Of a stretch of DNA of 64,000 nt, positions 52,219 to 60,436 are shown one piece after another. The stretch is from Paludisphaera soli (lineage in GTDB: Bacteria > Planctomycetota > Planctomycetia > Isosphaerales > Isosphaeraceae). A model generated the notes under the pieces. That model worked only from the letters and a program-made list of their open reading frames with translations, was not told where the DNA came from and did not search any database. The position numbers were made by a program, and so were the translations under genes. The stretch covers positions 1 to 64,000 of the forward strand of contig NZ_JAALJI010000005.1 of NCBI RefSeq assembly GCF_011064595.1, read 5' to 3'. Within the stretch, counting starts at the first letter, position 1. Each line of letters opens with the position of its first letter.

Positions 52219-53478
52219 GTGGCGCGTGAGAAGATCGTCCTCGCCTACAGCGGCGGCCTCGATACGTCGGTGGCCGTCAAGTGGATCAACGAAACGTACG
52301 ACATGGACGTCATCGCCTACACCTGCGACCTCGGGCAGGGGCAGGACATCCATGCGATCCGCGACAAGGCGCTGAGGACCGGCGCGATCGAGGCCGTCGC
52401 CGAGGACGCCCGCAACCTGTTCATCGACTACTTCGTCTGGCCCTCGCTGATGGCCGGGGCGCTCTACGAGGGCAAGTACCCGCTCGCCACGGCGCTGGGG
52501 CGGCCCCTGATCGCCCAGCTGATGGTCCGGGTGGCGCGCGAGCACGGCGCGACGGCCGTGGCCCACGGCTGCACGGGCAAGGGGAACGACCAGGTCCGGT
52601 TCGACGTGACCTTCCAGACGCTCGCGCCCGACCTCAAGATCGTCGCCCCGGTCCGCGAGTGGAAGTGGACCCGGACGCAGGAGCTGGAGTACGCCGCCAA
52701 GCACGGCATCGAGGTCGAGGCGACCAAGAAGTCGATCTTCAGCACCGACCAGAACCTCTGGGGCCGGTCCATCGAGGCCGGCATTTTGGAAGACCCCTGG
52801 GTCGAGCCCCCGGCCGAGACCTTCCAGTGGACCGTCGACCCCCGCGAGGCCCCCGACGAGCCCGAGGAGGTCGAGATCACCTTCGAGCAGGGCCGCCCGG
52901 TCGCCTGGAACGGCGTCGAGATGGACGGCATCGAGCTGATCGAGGCCGCCAACAAGACCGCCGGCAAGCACGGCGTCGGCCGCATCGACCACATCGAGAA
53001 CCGCCTCGTCGGCATCAAGTCGCGCGAGATCTACGAGGCCCCCGGCGCGGTCCTTTTGAACGAGGCCCACAAGGAGCTGGAGTTCCTCACGCTCTCGAAG
53101 GAATCGCAGCGGTTCAAGACGCACGTCAGCCAGACCTACGCCGACCTGATCTACAACGGCCTCTGGTTCAGCCAGCTCCACCAGGACCTGATGGCGTTCA
53201 CCGTCTCCAACCAGCAGTACGTCTCGGGCGTGGTCCGGATGAAGTTGTACAAGGGGGGCCTGATCGTCGTCGGCCGCAAGAGCCCGCACAGCCTCTACCG
53301 CCACGAGCTGGCGACGTACGAGGAAGGCGACCAGTACGACGCCACCGCCGCCATGGGCTTCATCAAGATCCACGGCCTCGGCCAGACCACCCAGGCCAAG
53401 CACCAGCTCCTCAACTCCAAGGCCGGCGGCGCCCGCCTGGAACTCCCCAGCATCATCCCGCCCGACAAGGCCCGGTGA
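52219..53478 (+). CDS. argG: Argininosuccinate synthase
   Basis: A 419-residue enzyme joining citrulline and aspartate with ATP in arginine synthesis. The ATP-binding loop is 'IVLAYSGGLDTSVAVKWINE'. 'YTCDLGQG', 'AHGCTGKGNDQVRFD', 'YAAKHGIEVEATKKSIFSTD' and 'NLWGRSIEAGILEDPWVEPP' are family blocks. The GTG start gives the standard N-terminus. It stands alone; the other arginine genes are elsewhere. The start is fixed by alignment to the family rather than by its weak ribosome site. Confidence 0.97.
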   Translation: MAREKIVLAYSGGLDTSVAVKWINETYDMDVIAYTCDLGQGQDIHAIRDKALRTGAIEAVAEDARNLFIDYFVWPSLMAGALYEGKYPLATALGRPLIAQLMVRVAREHGATAVAHGCTGKGNDQVRFDVTFQTLAPDLKIVAPVREWKWTRTQELEYAAKHGIEVEATKKSIFSTDQNLWGRSIEAGILEDPWVEPPAETFQWTVDPREAPDEPEEVEITFEQGRPVAWNGVEMDGIELIEAANKTAGKHGVGRIDHIENRLVGIKSREIYEAPGAVLLNEAHKELEFLTLSKESQRFKTHVSQTYADLIYNGLWFSQLHQDLMAFTVSNQQYVSGVVRMKLYKGGLIVVGRKSPHSLYRHELATYEEGDQYDATAAMGFIKIHGLGQTTQAKHQLLNSKAGGARLELPSIIPPDKAR

Positions 53479-53532
53479 ACGGCCCGAGCCCGGCCCTCGC
53501 CCGCGATCGACGCGGGCGGGGGCGGGCGATTC

Positions 53533-54498
53533 TCAGCGGGCCAGCCCGCGGAAGTAGGCGATCCAGTCCTGGCCCGTCTCCTTCGTCAGCCCTTCCAGGG
53601 CCGCGTCGATCTTCGGGCGGGCCGGGGTGCCGGCCTTCTCCCGCTCCGAACCCCGGCGCGCCAGGCGCTCGGTCTCGCCGGTCCATTCGCTGGTGGAGAA
53701 GCCTCGGGAGAGCGCGGCGAGGTACCAGACGCGGGCGTCGTCGGGTCGGGACTCCGTCAGGGCCCGGAAGGCTTCGGACGCCTCGCGGTAGTGGCGCTTG
53801 CGGAAGTCCTCCAGGGCGGGGGCGATGTCCGCGTCGGCCTGAGCCTCCTCCGCCCCGGGGCGGAGGGCCTCGGCGTCGCTGGGGGCCGTCGCCTCCTCGT
53901 CCTTCGGCGCCGTGCGGGCCTTCTGAAGCTCGGCCACGAGGCCCCGCAGCTCGTCGATCGAGGCCCGGTTCGCCTCCACGCCGGCGGGGATCTCGTCCAG
54001 CTTGCGGGAGAGCGAATCGACGGCCGACGAGGCGGCTTCCAGCTTGGCGACCCGCTCCAGCATCGGGCCGAGGTCGGGCATCGGCGTCGCGAGCTTCGCG
54101 TCCAGGTCCCGTCGCACCCCGTCGACCCGCCCGGAGAGGTCGTCGAGGCGATCGGCCAGGGGGCCCGCGGCCGGCCCCGGCGGCTCGGCCGTCACGCTCG
54201 CGGCCTTCTCCGCGGGGGCCGGCCGATCCGCGAGGAAGGTCAGGTAGGCCCAGGCCCCGACCCCGCCCATCAGCAGCGAGAGCGCGCCGGCGACCGCCAG
54301 GGTGGCGAGGCCGAGCTCGGCGGTCGGGCCGACCGGCGGCCCATCGACCCGGCGAGGGCCATCGGGCCAGAGGGCCGCACGCGTCGGCTCCTCCACCCGG
54401 GCCGGATCGGTCGGCTCGTTGATCAGGAAATCCTCTGCGGCCCGATCGCCCTCGGGATCGCCAGGGCGGTCGTCCGTCGTCTCATCGTGGGGCGTCAT
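53533..54498 (-). CDS. Membrane-anchored coiled-coil/TPR protein
   Basis: A 321-residue protein. An acidic cytoplasmic N-terminus of about 60 residues, one membrane helix ('LGLATLAVAGALSLLMGGVG'), a periplasmic coiled coil ('LADRLDDLSGRVDGVRRDLD', 'SAVDSLSRKLDEIPAGVEAN'), and a C-terminal TPR unit ('FRKRHYREASEAFRALTESR'). Function unknown. It converges on argG with 54 bases between the stops. Confidence 0.75.
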   Translation of the reverse strand: MTPHDETTDDRPGDPEGDRAAEDFLINEPTDPARVEEPTRAALWPDGPRRVDGPPVGPTAELGLATLAVAGALSLLMGGVGAWAYLTFLADRPAPAEKAASVTAEPPGPAAGPLADRLDDLSGRVDGVRRDLDAKLATPMPDLGPMLERVAKLEAASSAVDSLSRKLDEIPAGVEANRASIDELRGLVAELQKARTAPKDEEATAPSDAEALRPGAEEAQADADIAPALEDFRKRHYREASEAFRALTESRPDDARVWYLAALSRGFSTSEWTGETERLARRGSEREKAGTPARPKIDAALEGLTKETGQDWIAYFRGLAR

Positions 54499-54770
54499 GA
54501 TTCTCGGCTCCCAGCAGGCCGAAGGCCTCGCGGCTCGCCTCGACGTCGAAATCCCGCTCGGACGGCCCTCGGGAAGATCAGGCGAACCTCATGCCGTCCC
54601 GGACGCGATCTGGGTAAAAGGGCCGTTTTCGGGGATCTCGGCGAGGTCGGGGGAGCATCGAGATCTCCAGGAGCTCCGACGCCCGCCCAGGCCGCAGCCC
54701 CTTGATTCCTCGGACAAATGTGAGACAATGACGCCGGTGGCAAAGTCGGCCTCTATCCGGGAGCCTCGCC

Positions 54771-55022
54771 ATGGTGCGATTGCGGGTCTTGCTTGCGGGC
54801 CTGGTGCTGGTCGGCGTCGGGGGGCGGGCGGGGGCCTGCCTGAACGACAGCGAGCTGAAGACGCACGAGCGGGAATTTCGCTCGCAGTACGGCGAGTGGG
54901 CCGGGGCCGGGCCGGGCCCAGGGCGTCGGGCCCTGCGGCACGACGTGCTGCTCGGGGGCGGGGCGGCCTTGCTGGTGGGGGCGTTCGCGCTGGCCGCGAG
55001 ACGCGATCGGACGGGGGCCTGA
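54771..55022 (+). CDS. Small exported protein
   Basis: An 83-residue protein: signal-like 'LRVLLAGLVLVGVGGRAGAC', a short polar middle with one more charged helix ('LNDSELKTHEREFRSQYGEW') and a C-terminal membrane helix ('LLGGGAALLVGAFALAARR'). The ATG follows GGGAG. It ends three bases before the next gene and is surely cotranscribed with it. It may be an accessory of that protein. Confidence 0.7.
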   Translation: MVRLRVLLAGLVLVGVGGRAGACLNDSELKTHEREFRSQYGEWAGAGPGPGRRALRHDVLLGGGAALLVGAFALAARRDRTGA

Positions 55023-55025
55023 ATC

Positions 55026-56495
55026 ATGGCCGCGACACGACGCGTCGCCCTGACGGCGCTGGCGATGGTGGCGGGCTGGTGCGTCGGATGGCTGGCCGGG
55101 GCGATCCCGAACGCCAGGAGGTCCCTGGATAAATCGAACTACCCGTTCCTGGCCCGGATGGTCCTCCCGCCGCACCACGCCCCGAAGTACGAGGGGGGCG
55201 TGGCCTTCCGGTTCGCCATGGCGCACGACGTGATCCACGAGCGTTTCGCGAAGCACGGCCCCGCTTATTATCGCGAGCGGGACCGGCTCGTCCGCGCGAA
55301 GCTGGCGGGGCTGCCGGCCGACGACCCCTCGGCATTCGACCTGACCGACGACCTGGGCGTGGGGCTCGACCGGCTGGGGAGGTCGGACGAGGCCGTCGAG
55401 GTGATGCGCGCCAAGCTCGCCCGCCAGGAGGCGAAGGGTCTGCAAGGGCGCGACCTCTACACGTCGTACGCGAACCTCGGCACGTTCCTGATCCACGGCG
55501 CCTTCAAGGCGGCCGCCGCCGGCGACGCCCCGGCTCGCGAGCGGTTCCGCGAGGGCGTCGGCTTCATCCGCAAGTCCGTGGAGGTGAACCCCGAGGCCCA
55601 CTTCGGCCGCGAGCAGTGGCAGGCCGCGATCGCCGAGTTCCTCCTCGCCGCCATGGACGACCCGTCGCTCCTGAAGGCCTACGACTGCCTCGGGAATCGG
55701 CTCGACCGCCCGACCGGGGAAGTCCTCGACCGCGAGACCAACCAGCTCGACACGGGCTACGGCCGCCCTTACGACCTGGCCTTCAGCAAGGGGGAGGTCC
55801 CGCCACGCTCCCCCTCGATCCGCGATCACATCACGAAGGTCGGCGCCGAGGCGGGCTGGCAGGAGGTCCCGGTCCCCTCGCATCGCGTCCCGGTGGCGTT
55901 CGACGAGCCGACGCTGGGGATCATCGGCATGTGGCGGCAGGGAGGCGGGGCCAACCCGCACTTCGCCCTGGCGCTGGGGGAGACGATGCTCCGCGTGGGC
56001 CAGCGATCGATCGCCTGGACGGCCTACGAGCGCGCTTATCGCCTGGCCGATCGCTACTCGGCCGACCCGGCCATCCAGGAGTTCCTGCGCGAGCATTGCC
56101 GGAAGCGTCAGGCGCAGATCGTGGAGTCGCTGGCCTCCGAACCGGCGCGAGTCGCGAGCCTTCTCCCCCAGTTCGAAGCCGAGCTGGCCTACGGCGAGGG
56201 CTACCAGAAGGACTACCAGGCGTTCGAGGCGGCGAAGATCGCCGCCGGGGCCTCGATCGACGACGAGACCTTCTTCGACGACTTCCCGCGCGCGAGCGAG
56301 AAGATCGCGTCGCGCAGCGGATCGGAGGAGCGCTTCGCCCAGGTCGACCGGGCCGACATGAACGCCTACATCGCGTCCGACATCCAGGCCAAGGCCCTGT
56401 TCGGGGCCGGCCTCGCCGCCCTCGCCATGGCCGCCTTCCTGCGAGTGAAGCCCCGCCGGAGCCCACCCCAGGAGCCCGCTTCGGCCGGTGCGTGA
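55026..56495 (+). CDS. Membrane-anchored TPR-type protein
   Basis: A 489-residue protein with an N-terminal signal anchor ('LTALAMVAGWCVGWLAGAIP'), a long periplasmic helical-repeat body ('FDLTDDLGVGLDRLGRSDEA', 'DLYTSYANLGTFLIHGAFKA', 'IAWTAYERAYRLADRYSADP') and a C-terminal membrane helix ('ALFGAGLAALAMAAFLRVKP'). Similar proteins in planctomycetes track counts of repeats without known partners. The start three bases after the small exported protein's stop shows an operon. Confidence 0.75.
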   Translation: MAATRRVALTALAMVAGWCVGWLAGAIPNARRSLDKSNYPFLARMVLPPHHAPKYEGGVAFRFAMAHDVIHERFAKHGPAYYRERDRLVRAKLAGLPADDPSAFDLTDDLGVGLDRLGRSDEAVEVMRAKLARQEAKGLQGRDLYTSYANLGTFLIHGAFKAAAAGDAPARERFREGVGFIRKSVEVNPEAHFGREQWQAAIAEFLLAAMDDPSLLKAYDCLGNRLDRPTGEVLDRETNQLDTGYGRPYDLAFSKGEVPPRSPSIRDHITKVGAEAGWQEVPVPSHRVPVAFDEPTLGIIGMWRQGGGANPHFALALGETMLRVGQRSIAWTAYERAYRLADRYSADPAIQEFLREHCRKRQAQIVESLASEPARVASLLPQFEAELAYGEGYQKDYQAFEAAKIAAGASIDDETFFDDFPRASEKIASRSGSEERFAQVDRADMNAYIASDIQAKALFGAGLAALAMAAFLRVKPRRSPPQEPASAGA

Positions 56496-56540
56496 CCGGG
56501 GCTCCTCTTCGTGCGGGTAGGGGGGTGGGATTCGCATGTC

Positions 56541-56970
56541 TCGCCTTCCCCTCCCGGCGGGGGAGGGGCCGTGAAGCGGCCGATGAGGGGGAGACGCTCG
56601 CGAGGCGCCGCGGATTTCGACGCCCCACACGCACGGCCGACGGCTTCGGAGGGGTCTCCAGGGTCGCCGACGACGCTCGTGCTGGTCTTCCCTTCCCCCC
56701 TGGCGGGGGAAGGTGCCCCGAAGGGGCGGATGAGGGGGACCATCCAGGGGGCCCGCGCGCGGAAGCAGTGGTGTTCCAGCCCGCTTGTTTCACCGCCGCT
56801 TTCCGTGCTCGTCTCCCCCTCATCGACCGCTCCGCGGTCCTTCCCCCACCAGGGGGGAAGGACGATTGCGAGGGCCGGTTCGGCTGTTGCTTCAGACGGT
56901 GTTCCGGCTCGTCGTCCGCCTCACCCGGCCCTGCGGGCCGCCTTCGCCCGCCAGGGGGGAAGGACGTCGA
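56541..56970. repeat. Cluster of four SPG-family palindromic units
   Basis: Units at 56541-56600 (CTTCCCCTCCCGGCGGGGGA, GAAGCGGCC, GATGAGGGGG), 56690-56740 (CTTCCCCCCTGGCGGGGGAA, CCCCGAAGGGG, GGATGAGGGGG), and inverted forms at 56812-56870 and 56913-56970. Between them are pieces also seen around the other clusters (GTGCTGGTCTTCCC, CGACGGCTTCGGA). The cluster occupies most of the 687-base gap before egtB. Confidence 0.85.
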
Positions 56971-57008
56971 GTCGTCTGGACCCGTCGCGGTCGCGGCCCT
57001 CCCGAAAC

Positions 57009-57037
57009 TTGCCGAGGGGACGGATCGCCCCTACAAT
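57009..57037 (+). promoter_or_regulatory. Putative promoter of the egt operon
   Basis: TTGCCG (57009-57014), 17 bases, TACAAT (57032-57037). The egtB ATG lies about 140 bases beyond the expected start. Spacing is ideal and the -10 differs from consensus at one base. Confidence 0.6.
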
Positions 57038-57182
57038 CGCTTCGATCCGACGGGCTTTTCGGCTCGAAAGATGCAAGGTTTGGACAAGCCGAGCGGAGCG
57101 CCCCTTGACTTGGCCCCGTACAAATCCTCGCGAGGCCGATCCCGGTCCCTCGTCATCCGAGCCCGACACCCGTGGAGACGAG

Positions 57183-58448
57183 ATGTCCGACCTGCCGTCC
57201 GACCCGCCCGCCCGGCCCTCGCTCGCGGCGCGCTACCGCGAGGTCCGCGGCCGCAGCGAGCGGCTGTGCGCGACGCTGGAGCCGGAGGACTACCAGCTCC
57301 AGTCGATGCCCGACTGCAGCCCGCCGAAGTGGCACCTGGCGCACTCGGCCTGGTTCTTCGAGACGTTCATCCTGGTCGCGCACGCGCCGGGGTATCGGGT
57401 GCATCATCCGCGCTACGGCTTCCTGTTCAACTCGTACTACGACGCGATCGGCGACCGCTGGCCGCGGCCCGCGCGGGGGCTGCTGTCGCGGCCCACGGTC
57501 GCCGAGGTCCACGCCTACCGCCGCGTGGTCGACGAGGGGATGCTCGGGCTGATCGAGTCGGCCGACGACCGGACCCTCGACCTCATCGCGCCGCTCCTGG
57601 AGATCGGCCTGAACCACGAGGAGCAGCACCAGGAGCTGCTGCTGACCGACCTGAAGCACGCGTTCGGCCTGAATCCGCTGCGCCCCGCCTACGCCCCGCC
57701 GGCCGAGGAGACCTCGGCCGACCCGAGCCCCCCCCTGAGCTGGGAGCCGCACCAGGGGGGCGTGCGGGGGATCGGCCACGACGGGCCCGGCTTCGCGTTC
57801 GACAACGAGGGGCCGCGGCATCGCGAGTATGTAGGCGCCTTCGAGTTGGCCTCGCGGCCGGTGAACAACGGCGAATACCTGGCGTTCCTCGAGGACGGCG
57901 GCTACGACCGGCCCGAGCTGTGGCTGTCCGACGGCTGGGCCGCGCGGCGCGGCGGCGGCTGGTCGGCGCCGATGCACTGGCACCGCGACGGGCCGGGGTT
58001 CGCCCTGTTCACGCTCCGGGGGATGCGTCCCCTGGACCCGGCCGAGCCGGCGTGCCACCTGAGCTACTACGAGGCCGACGCTTACGCCCGATGGGCCGGC
58101 GCCCGCCTGCCCACCGAGGCGGAGTGGGAGGTCGCGGCCGGGTCGCGCCCCGTGGCGGGGAACTTCCTGGACTCGGGCCGGCTCCATCCGGCGAGCCCCG
58201 GCGGCTCGTGTTACGGCGACGTCTGGGAGTGGACCGCCAGCCCGTACGCGGCGTACCGGGGCTATCGGCCCGCGGCCGGCGCGCTGGGGGAATACAACGG
58301 GAAGTTCATGTGCAACCAGATGGTGCTGCGGGGCGGGTCGTGCGTCACGCCGCCGGGGCACGTCCGGCCGACCTACCGCAACTTCTTCCCGCCCGACGCC
58401 CGCTGGCAGTTCTCGGGCCTCCGACTCGCCAAGGACCTCTCCGAATGA
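57183..58448 (+). CDS. egtB: Ergothioneine biosynthesis protein EgtB (iron-dependent sulfoxide synthase)
   Basis: A 421-residue enzyme that couples a thiol (gamma-glutamylcysteine or cysteine) to trimethylhistidine with oxygen. The N-terminal DinB-like part has 'SPPKWHLAHSAWFFETFIL' and the iron-site 'GLNHEEQHQELLLTDLKHAF'. The C-terminal formylglycine-enzyme-like part has 'RPVNNGEYLAFLEDGGYDRP', 'LPTEAEWEVAAG' and 'GGSCVTPPGHVRPTYRNFFP'. No egtC or egtA is nearby, so it may use cysteine directly. ATG 57183 follows GGAGACGAG. Its stop overlaps egtD by four bases (ATGA). Confidence 0.96.
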   Translation: MSDLPSDPPARPSLAARYREVRGRSERLCATLEPEDYQLQSMPDCSPPKWHLAHSAWFFETFILVAHAPGYRVHHPRYGFLFNSYYDAIGDRWPRPARGLLSRPTVAEVHAYRRVVDEGMLGLIESADDRTLDLIAPLLEIGLNHEEQHQELLLTDLKHAFGLNPLRPAYAPPAEETSADPSPPLSWEPHQGGVRGIGHDGPGFAFDNEGPRHREYVGAFELASRPVNNGEYLAFLEDGGYDRPELWLSDGWAARRGGGWSAPMHWHRDGPGFALFTLRGMRPLDPAEPACHLSYYEADAYARWAGARLPTEAEWEVAAGSRPVAGNFLDSGRLHPASPGGSCYGDVWEWTASPYAAYRGYRPAAGALGEYNGKFMCNQMVLRGGSCVTPPGHVRPTYRNFFPPDARWQFSGLRLAKDLSE

Positions 58449-59389
58449 TCGACGTCAAGCTCGCGCCGGCCCACCGCCGCTTCCGCGCCGACGTGCTCGC
58501 CGGCCTGGCGCTCCCGCGGAAGCGGCTGCCGTCCAAGTACTTCTACGACGCGGCCGGCTCGCGGCTGTTCGAGCGGATCACCGAGCTGCCCGAGTACTAC
58601 CCCACGCGCACCGAGCTGGGGATCATGCGGCGGCACGCCGACGCCATGGCGGCCCGCTGCGGCCCGGACTGCCTGCTGATCGAGCTGGGCGCCGGCGCGC
58701 TGACCAAGGTCCGGCTGCTGCTCGACCGGCTCGACGCCCCGGCCGGCTTCGCGCCGGTGGACGTCTCGGGCGAGCACCTCCGCGAGGCGGCCGCCGTCCT
58801 GGCCGAGGACTACCCGGCGCTCGCCATCGAGCCGGTCGTCGCCGACTTCACCGGCCCGTTCCAGGTCCCCGAGGCCCCGGACGCGCGGAAGGTCGTGTAC
58901 TTCCCCGGCTCCACCCTGGGCAACTTCGACCCCGAGGAGGCCGACGCCCTGCTGCGGCGGATCGCCCGCCTGGTCGGCCCCGGCGGCGGGCTGCTGCTGG
59001 GCGTCGACCTGCGCAAGGACCCGGCGGTTTTGGAGCGGGCCTACGACGACGCGGCCGGCGTGACCGCCGCGTTCAACCGCAACCTGCTGGTGCGGATCGA
59101 CCGCGAGCTGGGGGGGGACTTCGACGCGCCGTCGTTCCGCCACGTCGCGTTCTACGACCCGGAGAAGTCCCGCGTCGAGATGCACCTGGTGACCGACGTG
59201 GCGCGTCGGGTCCGGGTCGGGACCTCCACGTTCGCCTTCCTCCCCGGCGAGTCGATCCACACCGAGAACTCCCACAAGTACGACGTGCCCGAGCTGGCCG
59301 CCCGCGCCGAGGCGTGCGGGCTCCGGCTGGACGAGGCCTGGACCGACCCGCGAGACTACTTCGCGGTCCTCTATTTCACCGCGGCCTGA
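58445..59389 (+). CDS. egtD: L-histidine N(alpha)-methyltransferase EgtD
   Basis: A 314-residue SAM-dependent enzyme making trimethylhistidine (hercynine). Motifs are 'LPSKYFYDAAGSRLFERITE', the SAM loop 'LLIELGAGALTKVRLLLDRL', 'VVYFPGSTLGNFDPEEAD', and 'FLPGESIHTENSHKYDV' near the end. It starts inside the egtB stop, so the two are translated together. It supplies the substrate of EgtB. Confidence 0.97.
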   Translation: MIDVKLAPAHRRFRADVLAGLALPRKRLPSKYFYDAAGSRLFERITELPEYYPTRTELGIMRRHADAMAARCGPDCLLIELGAGALTKVRLLLDRLDAPAGFAPVDVSGEHLREAAAVLAEDYPALAIEPVVADFTGPFQVPEAPDARKVVYFPGSTLGNFDPEEADALLRRIARLVGPGGGLLLGVDLRKDPAVLERAYDDAAGVTAAFNRNLLVRIDRELGGDFDAPSFRHVAFYDPEKSRVEMHLVTDVARRVRVGTSTFAFLPGESIHTENSHKYDVPELAARAEACGLRLDEAWTDPRDYFAVLYFTAA

Positions 59390-59417
59390 GCGACGCCCCT
59401 CCCGGAGATCGACGACG

Positions 59418-59699
59418 ATGAAGGCGACGTGGAACGGCACCGTGCTGGCCGAATCGGACAAGACCGTGACGGTCGAGGGGAACCACTACTTCCCCGCCGA
59501 ATCGATCAACTGCGAGTATTTCAAGCCGAGCGACACGCACACGACCTGCCCGTGGAAGGGGGTCGCCAGCTACTACACGATCGAGGTGGACGGGAAGCGG
59601 AACCCGGACGCCGCCTGGTACTACCCGGAGCCGAAGTCCGCCGCCTCGGAGATCTCCGGCCGCGTCGCCTTCTGGAAGGGCGTGACGGTGTCGGCCTGA
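59418..59699 (+). CDS. DUF427 domain protein
   Basis: A 93-residue protein of the DUF427 family: 'VLAESDKTVTVEGNHYFPAE', 'FKPSDTHTTCPWKGVASYYT', 'PDAAWYYPEPKSAASEISGR', 'VAFWKGVTV'. The function is unknown in the family; the conserved TxCPWKG motif with one Cys suggests a small binding role. It lies 28 bases after egtD, and its stop shares one base with the ABC ATPase start (TGATG), tying it to the operon. Confidence 0.92.
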   Translation: MKATWNGTVLAESDKTVTVEGNHYFPAESINCEYFKPSDTHTTCPWKGVASYYTIEVDGKRNPDAAWYYPEPKSAASEISGRVAFWKGVTVSA

Positions 59700-60436
59700 T
59701 GTTCACGCTCCGCGACGTCCAGAAGGTGTACGCGGGGCGGCCGGCGCTCGGGCCGATCACGCTGGACCTCCCCGCCGGCCGGACGACGGTCCTGATCGGC
59801 CCCAGCGGGTGCGGCAAGTCCACGCTCCTGCGGCTGCTCATCGGCCTGGCCGGCCCCCACAAGGGGGTCGTCGCCTTCGACGGCGCGCCGGTCACGCCCG
59901 AGACGGCCCGGTCGGTCCGTCTGCGGGTGGGGTACGTCATCCAGGACGGCGGCCTCTTCCCGCACCTGACCGCCCGCGCGAACGTCACCCTGATGGCCCG
60001 CCACCTCGGCCGCGACCGCGAGGCGATCGCCGCGCGCGTGGACGAGCTGGCCGCGCTGACCCGCTTCCCGGCCGACGGCCTGGACCGCCGCCCCGGCGAG
60101 CTTTCCGGCGGCCAGCGCCAGCGCGTGGGCCTGATGCGAGCCCTGATGCTGGACCCGGACGCGCTTCTGCTCGACGAGCCGCTCGGCGCGCTCGACCCGC
60201 TCGTCCGCGCCGACCTCCAGGCGGAGCTTCGCGAGATCTTCCGGGCCCTCCGCAAGACCGTCGTGCTGGTGACGCACGACCTGGGCGAGGCGACCTATTT
60301 CGCCGACCGGGTCGTCCTGCTGCGCGACGGCCGGATCGTCCAGGAGGGGAGCCCCGGCGACCTCTGGCACCGCCCGGCCGACCCCTTCGTCACCCGCTTC
60401 GTCCAGGCCCAGCGCGGGCCGGAGGTGCCCGCGTGA
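59699..60436 (+). CDS. ABC transporter ATP-binding protein, glycine-betaine/EgtV-like
   Basis: A 245-residue ATPase of the quaternary-amine (OpuA/OsmV/EgtV) group: Walker A 'LIGPSGCGKSTLL', Q-loop 'GYVIQDGGLFPHLTARANVT', signature 'ELSGGQRQRVGLMRAL', Walker B 'DALLLDEPLGALDPLVRADL', switch His in 'VVLVTHDLGEATYFAD'. It lacks the C-terminal CBS pair of OpuCA-type proteins. It follows DUF427 with a one-base overlap and itself overlaps the permease gene by four (GTGA). Confidence 0.95.
   Translation: MFTLRDVQKVYAGRPALGPITLDLPAGRTTVLIGPSGCGKSTLLRLLIGLAGPHKGVVAFDGAPVTPETARSVRLRVGYVIQDGGLFPHLTARANVTLMARHLGRDREAIAARVDELAALTRFPADGLDRRPGELSGGQRQRVGLMRALMLDPDALLLDEPLGALDPLVRADLQAELREIFRALRKTVVLVTHDLGEATYFADRVVLLRDGRIVQEGSPGDLWHRPADPFVTRFVQAQRGPEVPA

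Noticed and set aside
57105-57124. TTGACT...TACAAA as an egtB promoter
   Set aside because: The spacing is only eight bases; the pair at 57009-57037 with 17 bases is far better.
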